Shown here: one piece after another, positions 51,177 to 59,116 of the stretch
Numbering within the stretch: the stretch's first letter is position 1
Layout: the number at the start of each line of letters is the position of its first letter
NCBI RefSeq assembly: GCF_020023385.1
Contig: NZ_JAIQCL010000003.1
Coordinates: 246,972 to 310,971 of the forward strand
Direction of reading: 5' to 3'
DNA length: 64,000 nucleotides
Source of the DNA: Planococcus circulans
Lineage (GTDB): Bacteria > Bacillota > Bacilli > Bacillales_A > Planococcaceae
Position numbers and translations under genes: made by a program
Notes under the pieces: generated by a model
Told to the model about the DNA's origin: nothing
Database searches by the model: none
What the model saw: the letters and a program-made list of their open reading frames with translations, nothing else

Positions 51177-52051
51177 AAAAAGGGAAAATCGGCGTACAGA
51201 TGATGATGTTGAAGGACAAAGTGGAAGAGATCGGTGTCTACGAAACGATGAAGAAAATCCATGACCTGGGCTATCGCGCAGTGGAAGTCTCGCAGATTCC
51301 GATGACAACAGAAAACGTGGCGGAGCTGAAAAGAGCGAGCCGGGATTTTGATATTGAAATTGCTGCGCTGTCAGCTCCAGTAGAACCGATGATGCCCGGC
51401 ATGCCCGGAGAGACGTTGACAAGCGATTTCGATAAAATCGTCCAGGACTGTAAAACGCTGGATTGCACGTTCCTGCGCATCGGCATGCTGCCGTTGACGG
51501 TGATGGGCGATAAAGACAAAATCATGGAATTCATCGCCAAAGCGGAAGGGATGGCAGAGCGCTTGTCAGAACATGGCATCGAGCTGTATTACCATACCCA
51601 CCACATCGAATTCCAGAAATACAACGGTGAATACCTGCTTGATTTGATCAAGAACAATACGGAAAAGCTGGGCTTTGAATTGGATGTTCATTGGATTCAG
51701 CGCGCTGGTGAAAATCCGGTCGAAATCATCAAGCAATATGCAGGGCGGATTTCGTTATTGCATCTGAAGGATTACCGGATCGGCAAACTGGATATCAATG
51801 AAGATGATTTGAAGGATATGGCCGCATTTTTCGGGAAATTCACCAACCTTATCGAATTTGCGGAAGTGGGCGAAGGCAATATGGATATGCCTGCGGTCAT
51901 CGATGCGGGACTTGCCAGCGGCGCCAAGTATTTCCTCGTTGAACAGGATGATACTTATGGACGCGACCCTTTCGATTGCCTGGAGACATCGGCAGAAAAT
52001 TTGCGGAAGCTTGGGTATGCTGACTGGTTTCATGCAACGGAAAAAATATAA
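51173..52051 (+). CDS. sugar phosphate isomerase/epimerase family TIM barrel
   Basis: 292-residue xylose-isomerase-like TIM barrel (AP endonuclease 2 superfamily). GYRAVEVSQIPM lies near residue 34, YYHTHHIEFQKY near 143, FELDVHWIQRAG near 167, LLHLKDYRIG near 198 and EVGEGNMD near 228; these Glu, Asp and His residues form the usual metal site. Members epimerise or isomerise sugars, and some catalyse lyase steps on 3-keto-glycosides. Overlap with the preceding oxidoreductase gene suggests consecutive reactions. Confidence 0.9.
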   Translation: MKKGKIGVQMMMLKDKVEEIGVYETMKKIHDLGYRAVEVSQIPMTTENVAELKRASRDFDIEIAALSAPVEPMMPGMPGETLTSDFDKIVQDCKTLDCTFLRIGMLPLTVMGDKDKIMEFIAKAEGMAERLSEHGIELYYHTHHIEFQKYNGEYLLDLIKNNTEKLGFELDVHWIQRAGENPVEIIKQYAGRISLLHLKDYRIGKLDINEDDLKDMAAFFGKFTNLIEFAEVGEGNMDMPAVIDAGLASGAKYFLVEQDDTYGRDPFDCLETSAENLRKLGYADWFHATEKI

Positions 52052-52072
52052 CCAACAGGAGGCCGCATTCAC

Positions 52073-53146
52073 ATGAGTAAAGATGGAATGACTTATGCAC
52101 CGAAAGGAAAGCCGAACCCGGTTGTTGCAGAAGGGGAGTTCCCGATAGCAGCAACAGCTCTGGACCATGGCCACATCAACGGTATGGTCAACGGACTGCT
52201 GGAAGCAGGAGCGACGTTGAAATGGGTATATGATCCGGATCCCGAGAAAGTGCAGGAGTTTATCGGGAAATATCCACAGGCTGAAGCTGCACCATCCCTG
52301 GAACATATTTTGCAGGACGACACGGTTAAACTGGTGGCCGCAGCTGCCATTCCTTCTGAACGGAGCGCGCTTGGAAATCGGGTCATGGAGTCCGGAAAAG
52401 ATTATTTTACGGATAAGACCCCTTTCACGACGATGGCTCAATTGGAAGAAACCAAAGAAGTCGTAAAACGGACCGGCCAGAAATACATGGTTTACTTCAG
52501 TGAGCGTCTTCATGTAGAAGGAGCGGTTTTCGCCGGGGAGCTGATTAAAGATGGGGCAATCGGCCGCGTCATTCAAGTGACAGGATTCGGGCCGCATCGG
52601 CTGAATGCCTCCAGCCGTCCGGACTGGTTTTTCAACAAAGAACAGTATGGGGGAATCCTCTGCGATATCGGCAGCCATCAGATTGAGCAATTTTTATACT
52701 ATGCCGATTGTAAAGATGCAGAGATTCTCCACAGCAAGGTCGGAAATTACAATAATCCTGATCATCCAGAACTGGAAGATTACGGAGATGCTACGCTGCG
52801 CGGCGATAATGGCGCCACCCAGATCTTCAAGGTCGATTGGTTCACTCCGGATGGCTTAAGCACCTGGGGAGATGGCCGCACCTTCATCACAGGGACAGAA
52901 GGCACCATTGAAATCCGGAAATACGTGGATGTTGCGCGTGATGAAACCGGTGATCAGCTGTACTTGGTCAATAAAGACGGAGAAAAGCATTACAGCCTGT
53001 CTGAACAAGTCGGCTTTCCGTTCTTCGGGGAACTCATCAAAGACTGCTTGAACCGTACAGAGCATGCGATGACGCAGGCTCATGCCTTCAAGGCTGCAGA
53101 ACTCTGCCTGCAAGCACAACAACAGGCGATAAACGTGACAGAGTAA
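52073..53146 (+). CDS. Gfo/Idh/MocA oxidoreductase (third, divergent)
   Basis: 357-residue protein of the same superfamily but with an altered N-terminus: ALDHGHINGM replaces the glycine-rich GxGxxG loop, and TDKTPFTT replaces the EKP signature near residue 110. The C-terminal domain keeps GGILCDIGSHQIEQFLYY near 195. It may use the cofactor differently or have lost dehydrogenase activity and act as a hydro-lyase-like partner. AGGAGG precedes the ATG 21 bases after the epimerase gene. It ends the operon. Confidence 0.88.
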   Translation: MSKDGMTYAPKGKPNPVVAEGEFPIAATALDHGHINGMVNGLLEAGATLKWVYDPDPEKVQEFIGKYPQAEAAPSLEHILQDDTVKLVAAAAIPSERSALGNRVMESGKDYFTDKTPFTTMAQLEETKEVVKRTGQKYMVYFSERLHVEGAVFAGELIKDGAIGRVIQVTGFGPHRLNASSRPDWFFNKEQYGGILCDIGSHQIEQFLYYADCKDAEILHSKVGNYNNPDHPELEDYGDATLRGDNGATQIFKVDWFTPDGLSTWGDGRTFITGTEGTIEIRKYVDVARDETGDQLYLVNKDGEKHYSLSEQVGFPFFGELIKDCLNRTEHAMTQAHAFKAAELCLQAQQQAINVTE

Positions 53147-53156
53147 AGAAAACAGA

Positions 53157-53205
53157 GACTGATTTGTTACCCGAATTGTGGACCCGGGAGCAAATCAGTT
53201 TTTTA
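53157..53205 (+). terminator. terminator of the AraC/oxidoreductase operon
   Basis: ACTGATTTG and CAAATCAGT pair at the base, with inner CCCG/CGGG pairing, followed by TTTTT. Confidence 0.85.
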
Positions 53206-53248
53206 TTTCGACTATTTTCGGAAAATTATAATAAAAAGGGTTGCTTGC

Positions 53249-53261
53249 TGAAGCGCTTTCA
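53249..53261. promoter_or_regulatory. cre-like site upstream of symporter gene
   Basis: TGAAGCGCTTTCA (TGAAAGCGCTTCA on the other strand) resembles cre but is one base short of the 14-base consensus. It precedes the ROK-type operator. Confidence 0.5.
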
Positions 53262-53278
53262 TATATATTATTAAGTAT

Positions 53279-53302
53279 ATAGTTTGTTGGCCAAACAAAT
53301 AA
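53279..53302 (+). promoter_or_regulatory. ROK-type operator upstream of symporter gene
   Basis: The core AGTTTGTTGGCCAAACAAAT (53281-53300) differs from the uxaC operator core at only two positions. This links the symporter to the ROK repressor 6 kb away. Confidence 0.75.
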
Positions 53303-53358
53303 TTAAAGACTTTTAAGTAAGTGAGTTTGATAAAGTGGAATTTCTTTAAAAAAGGTTT

Positions 53359-53372
53359 TGAAAGCGCATTCA
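53359..53372 (+). promoter_or_regulatory. cre site upstream of symporter gene
   Basis: TGAAAGCGCATTCA fits the cre consensus at 13 of 14 positions. It lies in the leader about 70 bases before the start codon, suited to a CcpA roadblock. Confidence 0.68.
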
Positions 53373-53437
53373 ACTAAAGGCGTAGGTTGGAAAGATGCAA
53401 CAGGAATAATCACATTATAGAAAAGAGGAGATTGCAT

Positions 53438-54976
53438 ATGACAAGTGCAGCAGCGAGCGATAACTACGGATACCATAAAGCGAAAATCTGGCAGATTGGA
53501 TTCTTTGCATTAAACAATACCACGACGAATATGTACCTGTTCGCTTTGGCGTTCGTCAGCTATTACGCTACTGGAATCGCGGGATTAACTGTAGTTGCAA
53601 TCAGCACAATTTTGACTTTTATGCGTGTATTCGATGGAATCACAGATCCGGTCATCGGTTTCATCATTGACAAGACCGAATCGAAATTCGGCAAATTCCG
53701 TCCGTTGATGATTATCGGAAATATAATTCTGGCAAGTTCGCTGCTGATCATGTACAACGTTACGCATCTTTTGCCCGAGGCGTCTCAAATGCTGTTTTTC
53801 ATTGCCATCTATGCAGTTTATATCATCGGCTACACTTTTCAGACAGCCTGTACGAAAGCAGCTCAGACGGCACTGACGAACGATCCAAAACAGCGTCCGC
53901 TTTTTGCGGTCTTTGATGGAGTCTTCAATACTGTACTATTTGCCGGAGGACAGGTTTTCGTCGCTTCCTACCTGGTCGCCAAACACGGCGGTTTTACAAT
54001 GGGGATGTTCACAGAACTGAATACCTATGTCATAGTCCTTGGGCTGATATTCACGGGTATGGCGGTAGCGGGAATCTGGGCGAAGGATCGCAAAGAATTC
54101 TTCGGCCTCGCGGATTTGAATGTGAAAACAGGTTTCCGTGATTATTGGCCGATCCTGAAAGGGAACCGTCCGCTGCAGATGTTGATCATTGCGGCATCCA
54201 GCGACAAATTGACCTTAAGCGTTCTCCGGCATGCCGTCGTAATGGTCATGTTATTCGGTATCCTGCTTGGCGATTACGAACTAAGCGGCACCATTTCAAT
54301 GATCATCATCATTCCGACACTGGTCATCACATTTGCCGGTGTGGCATACGCAAGAAAAAGGGACTTGAAAAAATCCTTTATCGCTTCGACCTGGATTGGA
54401 CTTGCCGCATTCGGAATTTTGATTGCACTGCTCTTTGCAATAGACCCGACCACCATTTCTCTAGATAACCTCGGATTTGCGACAATCGCATTTATCGTGC
54501 TTTACACATTGGGAATGGGCTTCGGAAGTCTGCCATCGGCACTGGTCATTCCGATGATCGCCGATGTCTCTGATTATGAAACCTATAAATCCGGCCGTTA
54601 TGTTCCAGGGATGATCGGCACACTCTTCTCTTTTGTCGATAAGATGATTTCTTCTCTTGCTCCTGCACTTGTCGGTTTTGCAGTGGCATTGATCGGCTAC
54701 AAGGACACATTCCCGGAAATCGGGTCTGCGCTGACAGCGTCTATGTATGGCATGACCATCCTCCTTGCATTTGGAGTTCCTGTGCTTGGCTGGATCATTT
54801 CCTTGATTGCGATGAAGTTCTATTATTTGGACAGCGAAAAAATGGCAGGGATCCAGAAGTCGATTGGTGATGTTAAAGAAAAAGCTGAAAACGAAAGATT
54901 GCGGGTGGCGAGACAGCCAGTCGAACAGATGGACAAAAGCGGCGATTCGCTGAATCCTATTCCGAGTTCGAAGTAA
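53438..54976 (+). CDS. GPH-family sugar:cation symporter
   Basis: 512-residue carrier with 12 predicted spans from the glycoside-pentoside-hexuronide group. FDGITDPVIGFIIDKTESKFGKFRP near residue 66 is the family's hallmark loop between spans two and three, and IADVSDYETYKSGR near 372 is the second. A hydrophilic tail of about 50 residues follows the last span. The ATG at 53438 has GAGGAG seven bases upstream. With a ROK operator and cre sites before it, it probably imports a hexuronide or hexuronate for UxaC and the oxidoreductase operon. Confidence 0.93.
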   Translation: MTSAAASDNYGYHKAKIWQIGFFALNNTTTNMYLFALAFVSYYATGIAGLTVVAISTILTFMRVFDGITDPVIGFIIDKTESKFGKFRPLMIIGNIILASSLLIMYNVTHLLPEASQMLFFIAIYAVYIIGYTFQTACTKAAQTALTNDPKQRPLFAVFDGVFNTVLFAGGQVFVASYLVAKHGGFTMGMFTELNTYVIVLGLIFTGMAVAGIWAKDRKEFFGLADLNVKTGFRDYWPILKGNRPLQMLIIAASSDKLTLSVLRHAVVMVMLFGILLGDYELSGTISMIIIIPTLVITFAGVAYARKRDLKKSFIASTWIGLAAFGILIALLFAIDPTTISLDNLGFATIAFIVLYTLGMGFGSLPSALVIPMIADVSDYETYKSGRYVPGMIGTLFSFVDKMISSLAPALVGFAVALIGYKDTFPEIGSALTASMYGMTILLAFGVPVLGWIISLIAMKFYYLDSEKMAGIQKSIGDVKEKAENERLRVARQPVEQMDKSGDSLNPIPSSK

Positions 54977-54977
54977 A

Positions 54978-55017
54978 AAAACTCCGTTCTCTTCCAGACA
55001 GGGAACGGAGTTTTTTT
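54978..55017 (+). terminator. terminator after symporter gene
   Basis: AAAAACTCCGTTC pairs with GAACGGAGTTTTT and is followed by further T residues. Confidence 0.92.
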
Positions 55018-55073
55018 GGAGCAAAGCGGCAAATAGAGAACAGCAAATTACTGAAATTCAGGAGGAATATAAA

Positions 55074-55844
55074 ATGGGTAATCTATTTGATTTGACAGGA
55101 AAGACGGCAGTGGCGCTTGGAGGCAACAGTGCACTCGGTGGGGCAATTGCAAAGGGGTTGGCTGATCAGGGAGCGAAAGTGGCCATTGTCGGCCGGAACA
55201 TGGAAAAAGCGGAGAAGATGACAAAAGAAATCGAAGCAAATGGCGGGACTGCCAAATCTTTTCAAGGAGACGTCAGTTCACAGGAATCGATTGAAAACCT
55301 GGCAAAGGAAATTGAAGCCTGGTCAGGCGGCTGGGATATCGTCCTCAATGCGCCCGGCAAAAACAGCTCGACTCCTTTCCTTGAATTGGAGATGGACGAG
55401 TGGGACGACATTATGGACGTCAACTTAAAAGGGTTGGTATTTACGACGCAAGTGTTTGCAAAACGGATGATCGAGCAGAAAAGAAAAGGCAGCATCATCA
55501 ATATCTCGTCTGTATCATCCACTACGCCGTTATCAAAAGTCTTTACGTATTCCGCCTCCAAAGCGGGCGTCAACAGCGTCACTCAGTTTTTGGCAAGAGA
55601 ATTCGCACCTCATGGCATCCGTGTAAACGCCATTATTCCTGGATTCTTTCCTGCTGAGCAAAACAAGAAGATTTTAAGTGAAGACCGGATTGCTTCCATT
55701 ATGGAACATACTCCGATGAACCGGTTCGGCGACCCCGATGAATTACAGGGAGCCGCCGTATATTTGGCTTCTGACAAGGCTTCCGGATTTGTGACAGGTT
55801 CCTTGCTGCGGGTCGATGGCGGTTTCGGCAGTATGACGATTTAA
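55074..55844 (+). CDS. SDR-family oxidoreductase, fructuronate reductase-like
   Basis: 256-residue short-chain dehydrogenase. GGNSALGGAIAKGL near residue 16 is the cofactor loop, NAPG near 92 takes the place of NNAG, the catalytic Ser is in NISSVSS near 143 and Tyr-Lys in TYSASKAGV near 157. The C-terminus GFVTGSLLRVDGGF is typical. Bacillus D-mannonate oxidoreductase (UxuB/YjmF) belongs to this branch, so fructuronate-to-mannonate reduction after UxaC is the best guess; a 2-deoxygluconate dehydrogenase is an alternative. GGAGG precedes the ATG. It lies after a terminator and its promoter is not obvious. Confidence 0.85.
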   Translation: MGNLFDLTGKTAVALGGNSALGGAIAKGLADQGAKVAIVGRNMEKAEKMTKEIEANGGTAKSFQGDVSSQESIENLAKEIEAWSGGWDIVLNAPGKNSSTPFLELEMDEWDDIMDVNLKGLVFTTQVFAKRMIEQKRKGSIINISSVSSTTPLSKVFTYSASKAGVNSVTQFLAREFAPHGIRVNAIIPGFFPAEQNKKILSEDRIASIMEHTPMNRFGDPDELQGAAVYLASDKASGFVTGSLLRVDGGFGSMTI

Positions 55845-55862
55845 TATAGTAGAAACACGATG

Positions 55863-55892
55863 AAAAAGCATCTTTAAGAGGATGCTTTTTTT
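55863..55892 (+). terminator. terminator after SDR gene
   Basis: AAAAAGCATC pairs with GATGCTTTTT over a short loop, followed by more T residues. Confidence 0.88.
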
Positions 55893-55908
55893 CTTGCAGT
55901 GAACTTAT

Positions 55909-55937
55909 TTGGGATATTAAGGGATTTGGGATACAAT
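55909..55937 (+). promoter_or_regulatory. probable promoter upstream of RDD gene
   Basis: TTGGGA (55909-55914) and TACAAT (55932-55937) with a 17-base spacer; no other promoter is seen before the RDD gene. Confidence 0.45.
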
Positions 55938-55990
55938 AAAGAAGTTGACTACTCTGTAGGTTTTCCCACCAGACCCAATTTCGGGGAATC

Positions 55991-56095
55991 GGAGAATGGC
56001 ATTCGTACCGCGAAGAAGAACGTTATTGGTATGAATGGTCAGCGTCATTAACGATTTTCTTAGCCTTTACTTTACTACTTGCGATGGAGGGATGA
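55991..56095 (+). other. possible small membrane protein frame without a standard start
   Basis: An open frame reads GEWHSYREEERYWYEW, then a hydrophobic segment SLTIFLAFTLLLAM, and stops at 56093-56095 inside the GGAGGG ribosome site of the RDD gene. That placement suggests translational coupling. The frame is open back to about 55955 but holds no ATG, GTG or TTG, so it may be a decayed gene, contain a frameshift, or use an unusual start. Confidence 0.3.
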
Positions 56096-56100
56096 ATTAA

Positions 56101-56490
56101 ATGAATGAACTAACGAAAAAGCGCTTGAAAGCCGGATTGATCGATACAGCGATTTCCACTGCGGTATCGTTCGCGATTGAGCCTTTATTGAAAAGAAAAA
56201 CGAAGAACAGCTTTATCTACACAGTAGTGTCACCGACCGTGATTTTCTGGGGACTGGAATACGCGCAGATGCGTTTGAAAGGCCAGACGGTCGGCCATAA
56301 GATGATGGGCATCGAGGTCCAAAACGAAGCAGGCGGCGAACCAACGCCTGAACAGATCCTTGAGCGCATCGTGCATCGCGACACAGTCGGTCCTTTCGTC
56401 TATTTGAAGGACCGCGCCCATTACGACGCCTACGAAGGCGAGAAATTCCCGCACGATCTGTACTCTTATACAGTGGTTAAAGAAGTTTAA
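56101..56490 (+). CDS. RDD-family membrane protein
   Basis: 129-residue protein. RLKAGLIDTAI near residue 8 and GQTVGHKMMGIEV near 61 are the two conserved segments of the RDD family (with Lys-Ala for the usual Arg-Ala). It has one or two hydrophobic segments, fewer than a full RDD protein. GGAGGG is eight bases upstream of the ATG. It has its own terminator. Some RDD proteins are linked to cation exchange or protein-export quality control; no role is assigned here. Confidence 0.78.
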   Translation: MNELTKKRLKAGLIDTAISTAVSFAIEPLLKRKTKNSFIYTVVSPTVIFWGLEYAQMRLKGQTVGHKMMGIEVQNEAGGEPTPEQILERIVHRDTVGPFVYLKDRAHYDAYEGEKFPHDLYSYTVVKEV

Positions 56491-56492
56491 CG

Positions 56493-56531
56493 AAAAGCGA
56501 TTCCAGATTTTAGTTCTGGAATCGCTTTTTT
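56493..56531 (+). terminator. terminator after RDD gene
   Basis: AAAAGCGATTCCAGA pairs with CTGGAATCGCTTTT and is followed by TT. Confidence 0.92.
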
Positions 56532-56587
56532 CTGCAGTTTCCGCTTACCCGCTATATAATAAAAGAAAAATCGGAAGGGTGAGTCGC

Positions 56588-57313
56588 ATGAAGCTGTACA
56601 AGGAACTGGCGGAATGGTGGCCGTTATTGTCCCCGCATACGGAATACGAGGAAGAAGCCCATCTTTTCCTGAAGATCATCCAACAGTATCATCCGCAAGT
56701 CAAAGAGGCGCTGGAATTCGGTTCGGGAGGAGGCAGCAACGCTTTTTACCTGAAAAAGCATTTTTCAATGACCTTGACGGACCTGTCAGCGGACATGCTG
56801 GAAGTCAGCCGCAAGCTGAATCCGGATTGTCCGCATATGCAGGGAGATATGCGGACGATGACAGTGGACCGCCAGTTTGATTTGGTTTTCATCCACGATG
56901 CGATTACCTACTTTACAGACAAAGCCGATTTGCTGGCGATCATGAAAAATGCCAAGAAGCATCTGAAACCGAACGGCCTGCTGTTCATCATGCCGGATGA
57001 ATACTCGGAAACATTCGAGCCGCGGACGAACCATGGCGGGATTGATAAGGACGGGCGGGGCATGCGGTATTTGGAGTGGACTTATGACAGCGACTCGGAT
57101 GATCAGATGCTGGAAACGGAGTATGCCTATGTTATGCGGGACAGGGATGGGCAAGTCACCCATGAACACGACAGCATGAAAGGCGGCTTGTTTTCCATGC
57201 CCGAATGGGAAGAGCTGCTTGCGGAAGCGGGATTCCAGGCGCATTTCGAACGGGTGGTGTTTTCAGACGATCCGGGATCCTTTTTCGGCATTGCCGCGAC
57301 GCAGGTAAGTTGA
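56588..57313 (+). CDS. class I SAM-dependent methyltransferase
   Basis: 241-residue methyltransferase. SAM motif I is ALEFGSGGGSNAFYL near residue 39, motif II acidic loop TLTDLSADML near 62, and FDLVFIHDAITYF near 96 is motif IV. The C-terminal part (about 145-240) resembles small-molecule or tRNA-type methyltransferases, but no substrate can be named. GGAAGGG is eight bases before the ATG at 56588; a GTG at 56579 is too close to it. Confidence 0.88.
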   Translation: MKLYKELAEWWPLLSPHTEYEEEAHLFLKIIQQYHPQVKEALEFGSGGGSNAFYLKKHFSMTLTDLSADMLEVSRKLNPDCPHMQGDMRTMTVDRQFDLVFIHDAITYFTDKADLLAIMKNAKKHLKPNGLLFIMPDEYSETFEPRTNHGGIDKDGRGMRYLEWTYDSDSDDQMLETEYAYVMRDRDGQVTHEHDSMKGGLFSMPEWEELLAEAGFQAHFERVVFSDDPGSFFGIAATQVS

Positions 57314-57440
57314 ATAGGAGAAAATCGGTTCCAGTTTTATTGCCGATGGTAACCGGTGGCGTGGATATTTAGTCCAAAACAGACCATCGAACAGCTCCAG
57401 TAGGCAAAGAAAGAATGATCGTGTTTCATATGGAGATAGC

Positions 57441-57479
57441 AAAAGCCGATTAAAGATATACTCTTTAATCGGCTCTTTA
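57441..57479. terminator. bidirectional terminator
   Basis: AGCCGATTAAAGA pairs perfectly with TCTTTAATCGGCT over a five-base loop, with CTTTAT on one side and AAAA on the other, between convergent genes. Confidence 0.82.
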
Positions 57480-57494
57480 TCGTGGGATTTTGAC

Positions 57495-58904
57495 TTATAA
57501 CTTTCTGCTTATAGCATATTGTTTCAGTTTACGCACAACAGATGGTTGGCTGATTCCAAGATAGTCGGCCATTTCATAAGTTGTTTTACAGTGTTTTGAA
57601 GCTTTTTTCAGCAACTGGGTTTCAATCTTCTCAATAGAGGTCTTCCAATCATGTTCCTCAGTCTCAACATGATTAATTTCTGACGCAGCCCTGTCTTCTA
57701 TATGAGGAATAGAGCTTCTGAAATTGGCTGGAAGGTGTTCAGGAAGAATGGTTTCTTCATCAACGGTTAATATAACCCGTTCTAAAATATTTTCCAATTC
57801 CCTCACATTTCCAGGCCAATTATATTGGGTGAGCACATCATAGGTACTTGTATGAAATTTTTTAGCCAACTGGTATTTTTCATTGATGTTTTGAACATAA
57901 TGGTTGATTAAAATAGGTAGATCTTCTTTTCTATCTTTTAAAGGTGGAATTTGAAGTGGGATGATATTGATGCGATAAAACAAATCCAAACGGAATTCAC
58001 CTTTTTCAACCATCTCTTCGATATTTTTATTAGTCGCTGTAATGAGCCGGAAATTCACTTGTCTTTCCTTCTTACCGCCTATCCGCATTACTTTCTTCTC
58101 TTGAAGTACCCGCAAAAGTTTTGATTGGACGGCTAAAGGCAATTCCCCAATTTCATCTAAGAAGAGAGTTCCTTGTTCCGCACTTTCAATTAACCCTTGT
58201 TTACCATGTTTACTTGCGCCGGTAAATGAACCGGACTCATAACCGAACATTTCTGATTCGAATAAAGTTTCTGGAATGGTACTGCAATTCACTTCTATAA
58301 ACGGTTCGTTTTTTCGGTTGCTTTGGGCATGGAGCATACGGGCGAACGTGCTTTTCCCTACACCTGAAGGTCCAAGCAAAAGGACGGAGGCATCTGTTTT
58401 AGAAACGCTGTAAATAGTTTTTACAATCTGCTCGATGGAAGAACTTCGATACAGGATGCCATGATAATCTGCTTCCTTTCCCCGCAATTCCTCTACTTCG
58501 GTTTGATAACTGACCAATTTCTTTTCCAGGCCTTTGTATTGTTCCTGGAGATTGAAGATTTCCGTTTGATCTTGGCTATAGCTGATGGCCCTCATAATCT
58601 CACCATTATGGTCGAATACTGGAAATCCAGTCGCCATGACAGTCCGCCCTGTTTTGGTCTTCTGCAGGATTTGGACTGGTTTTTTGTCTTCGAGAACCAT
58701 GGCATGGATTGAAGGCGATAGAACTCCTTCTTTTTGGAGCTGATAAACTGATTTTCCGATGTACTGGTCGGGTTCAATTCCGTAGATGGACCAGTGGTTG
58801 GGGTTTGAACGCAAAATGATGCCATCTTGGTCCGTCACAGTAATATTATTATTCGATGTTTCGATAATTTTATTTAGCTCAATTTGCAAGAATTCGTTCT
58901 CCAT
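57495..58904 (-). CDS. sigma-54-dependent transcriptional activator (PAS-AAA-Fis)
   Basis: 469-residue enhancer-binding protein. An N-terminal PAS domain spans about residues 8-115. The AAA+ domain has Walker A GPSGVGKS at 178-185, the sigma-54 contact loop GSFTGA at 225-230 (Ser for the usual Ala) and Walker B TLFLDEIG at 246-253. NWPGNVRELEN lies near 370. A Fis-type HTH ends the protein (TYEMADYLGISQPSVVRKLK). There is no receiver or GAF domain, so a ligand sensed by PAS is likely. It is divergent from the aminotransferase operon, with three activator sites between. Confidence 0.94.
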   Translation of the reverse strand: MENEFLQIELNKIIETSNNNITVTDQDGIILRSNPNHWSIYGIEPDQYIGKSVYQLQKEGVLSPSIHAMVLEDKKPVQILQKTKTGRTVMATGFPVFDHNGEIMRAISYSQDQTEIFNLQEQYKGLEKKLVSYQTEVEELRGKEADYHGILYRSSSIEQIVKTIYSVSKTDASVLLLGPSGVGKSTFARMLHAQSNRKNEPFIEVNCSTIPETLFESEMFGYESGSFTGASKHGKQGLIESAEQGTLFLDEIGELPLAVQSKLLRVLQEKKVMRIGGKKERQVNFRLITATNKNIEEMVEKGEFRLDLFYRINIIPLQIPPLKDRKEDLPILINHYVQNINEKYQLAKKFHTSTYDVLTQYNWPGNVRELENILERVILTVDEETILPEHLPANFRSSIPHIEDRAASEINHVETEEHDWKTSIEKIETQLLKKASKHCKTTYEMADYLGISQPSVVRKLKQYAISRKL

Positions 58905-58935
58905 GCAATCCCTCCTTAATTTGAACCTCTAAGAA

Positions 58936-59012
58936 TGATTCAAAAATAAATCAAATCTCCTGAATGATTCGTATCCGAATCAAATATATCATTTTAATTC
59001 GAATATGAATCA
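58936..59012 (+). promoter_or_regulatory. three phased activator sites (UAS)
   Basis: Three 18-base inverted repeats of the form TGATTC-N6-GAATCA: 58936-58953 (TGATTCAAAAATAAATCA), 58965-58982 (TGATTCGTATCCGAATCA, perfect seven-base arms), 58995-59012 (TAATTCGAATATGAATCA). Starts are 29 and 30 bases apart, about three helical turns. They end 40 bases before the -24 element, as expected for the enhancer-binding protein. Confidence 0.78.
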
Positions 59013-59051
59013 AAAAGCAGGGGGTTTTCTTTTAATTCTTCAGAAAAAGGT

Positions 59052-59067
59052 TGGCATGGAACTTGCT
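59052..59067 (+). promoter_or_regulatory. sigma-54 (-24/-12) promoter
   Basis: TGGCATGGAACTTGCT has the invariant GG (59053-59054) and GC (59065-59066) ten bases apart and matches TGGCACG-N4-TTGCW at all but one defined position. It is 50 bases before the aminotransferase start. Confidence 0.88.
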
Positions 59068-59116
59068 ATATAAGTTATGAATCGAAAATTATTTATATCA
59101 AAGGGAGCTGTTATTG

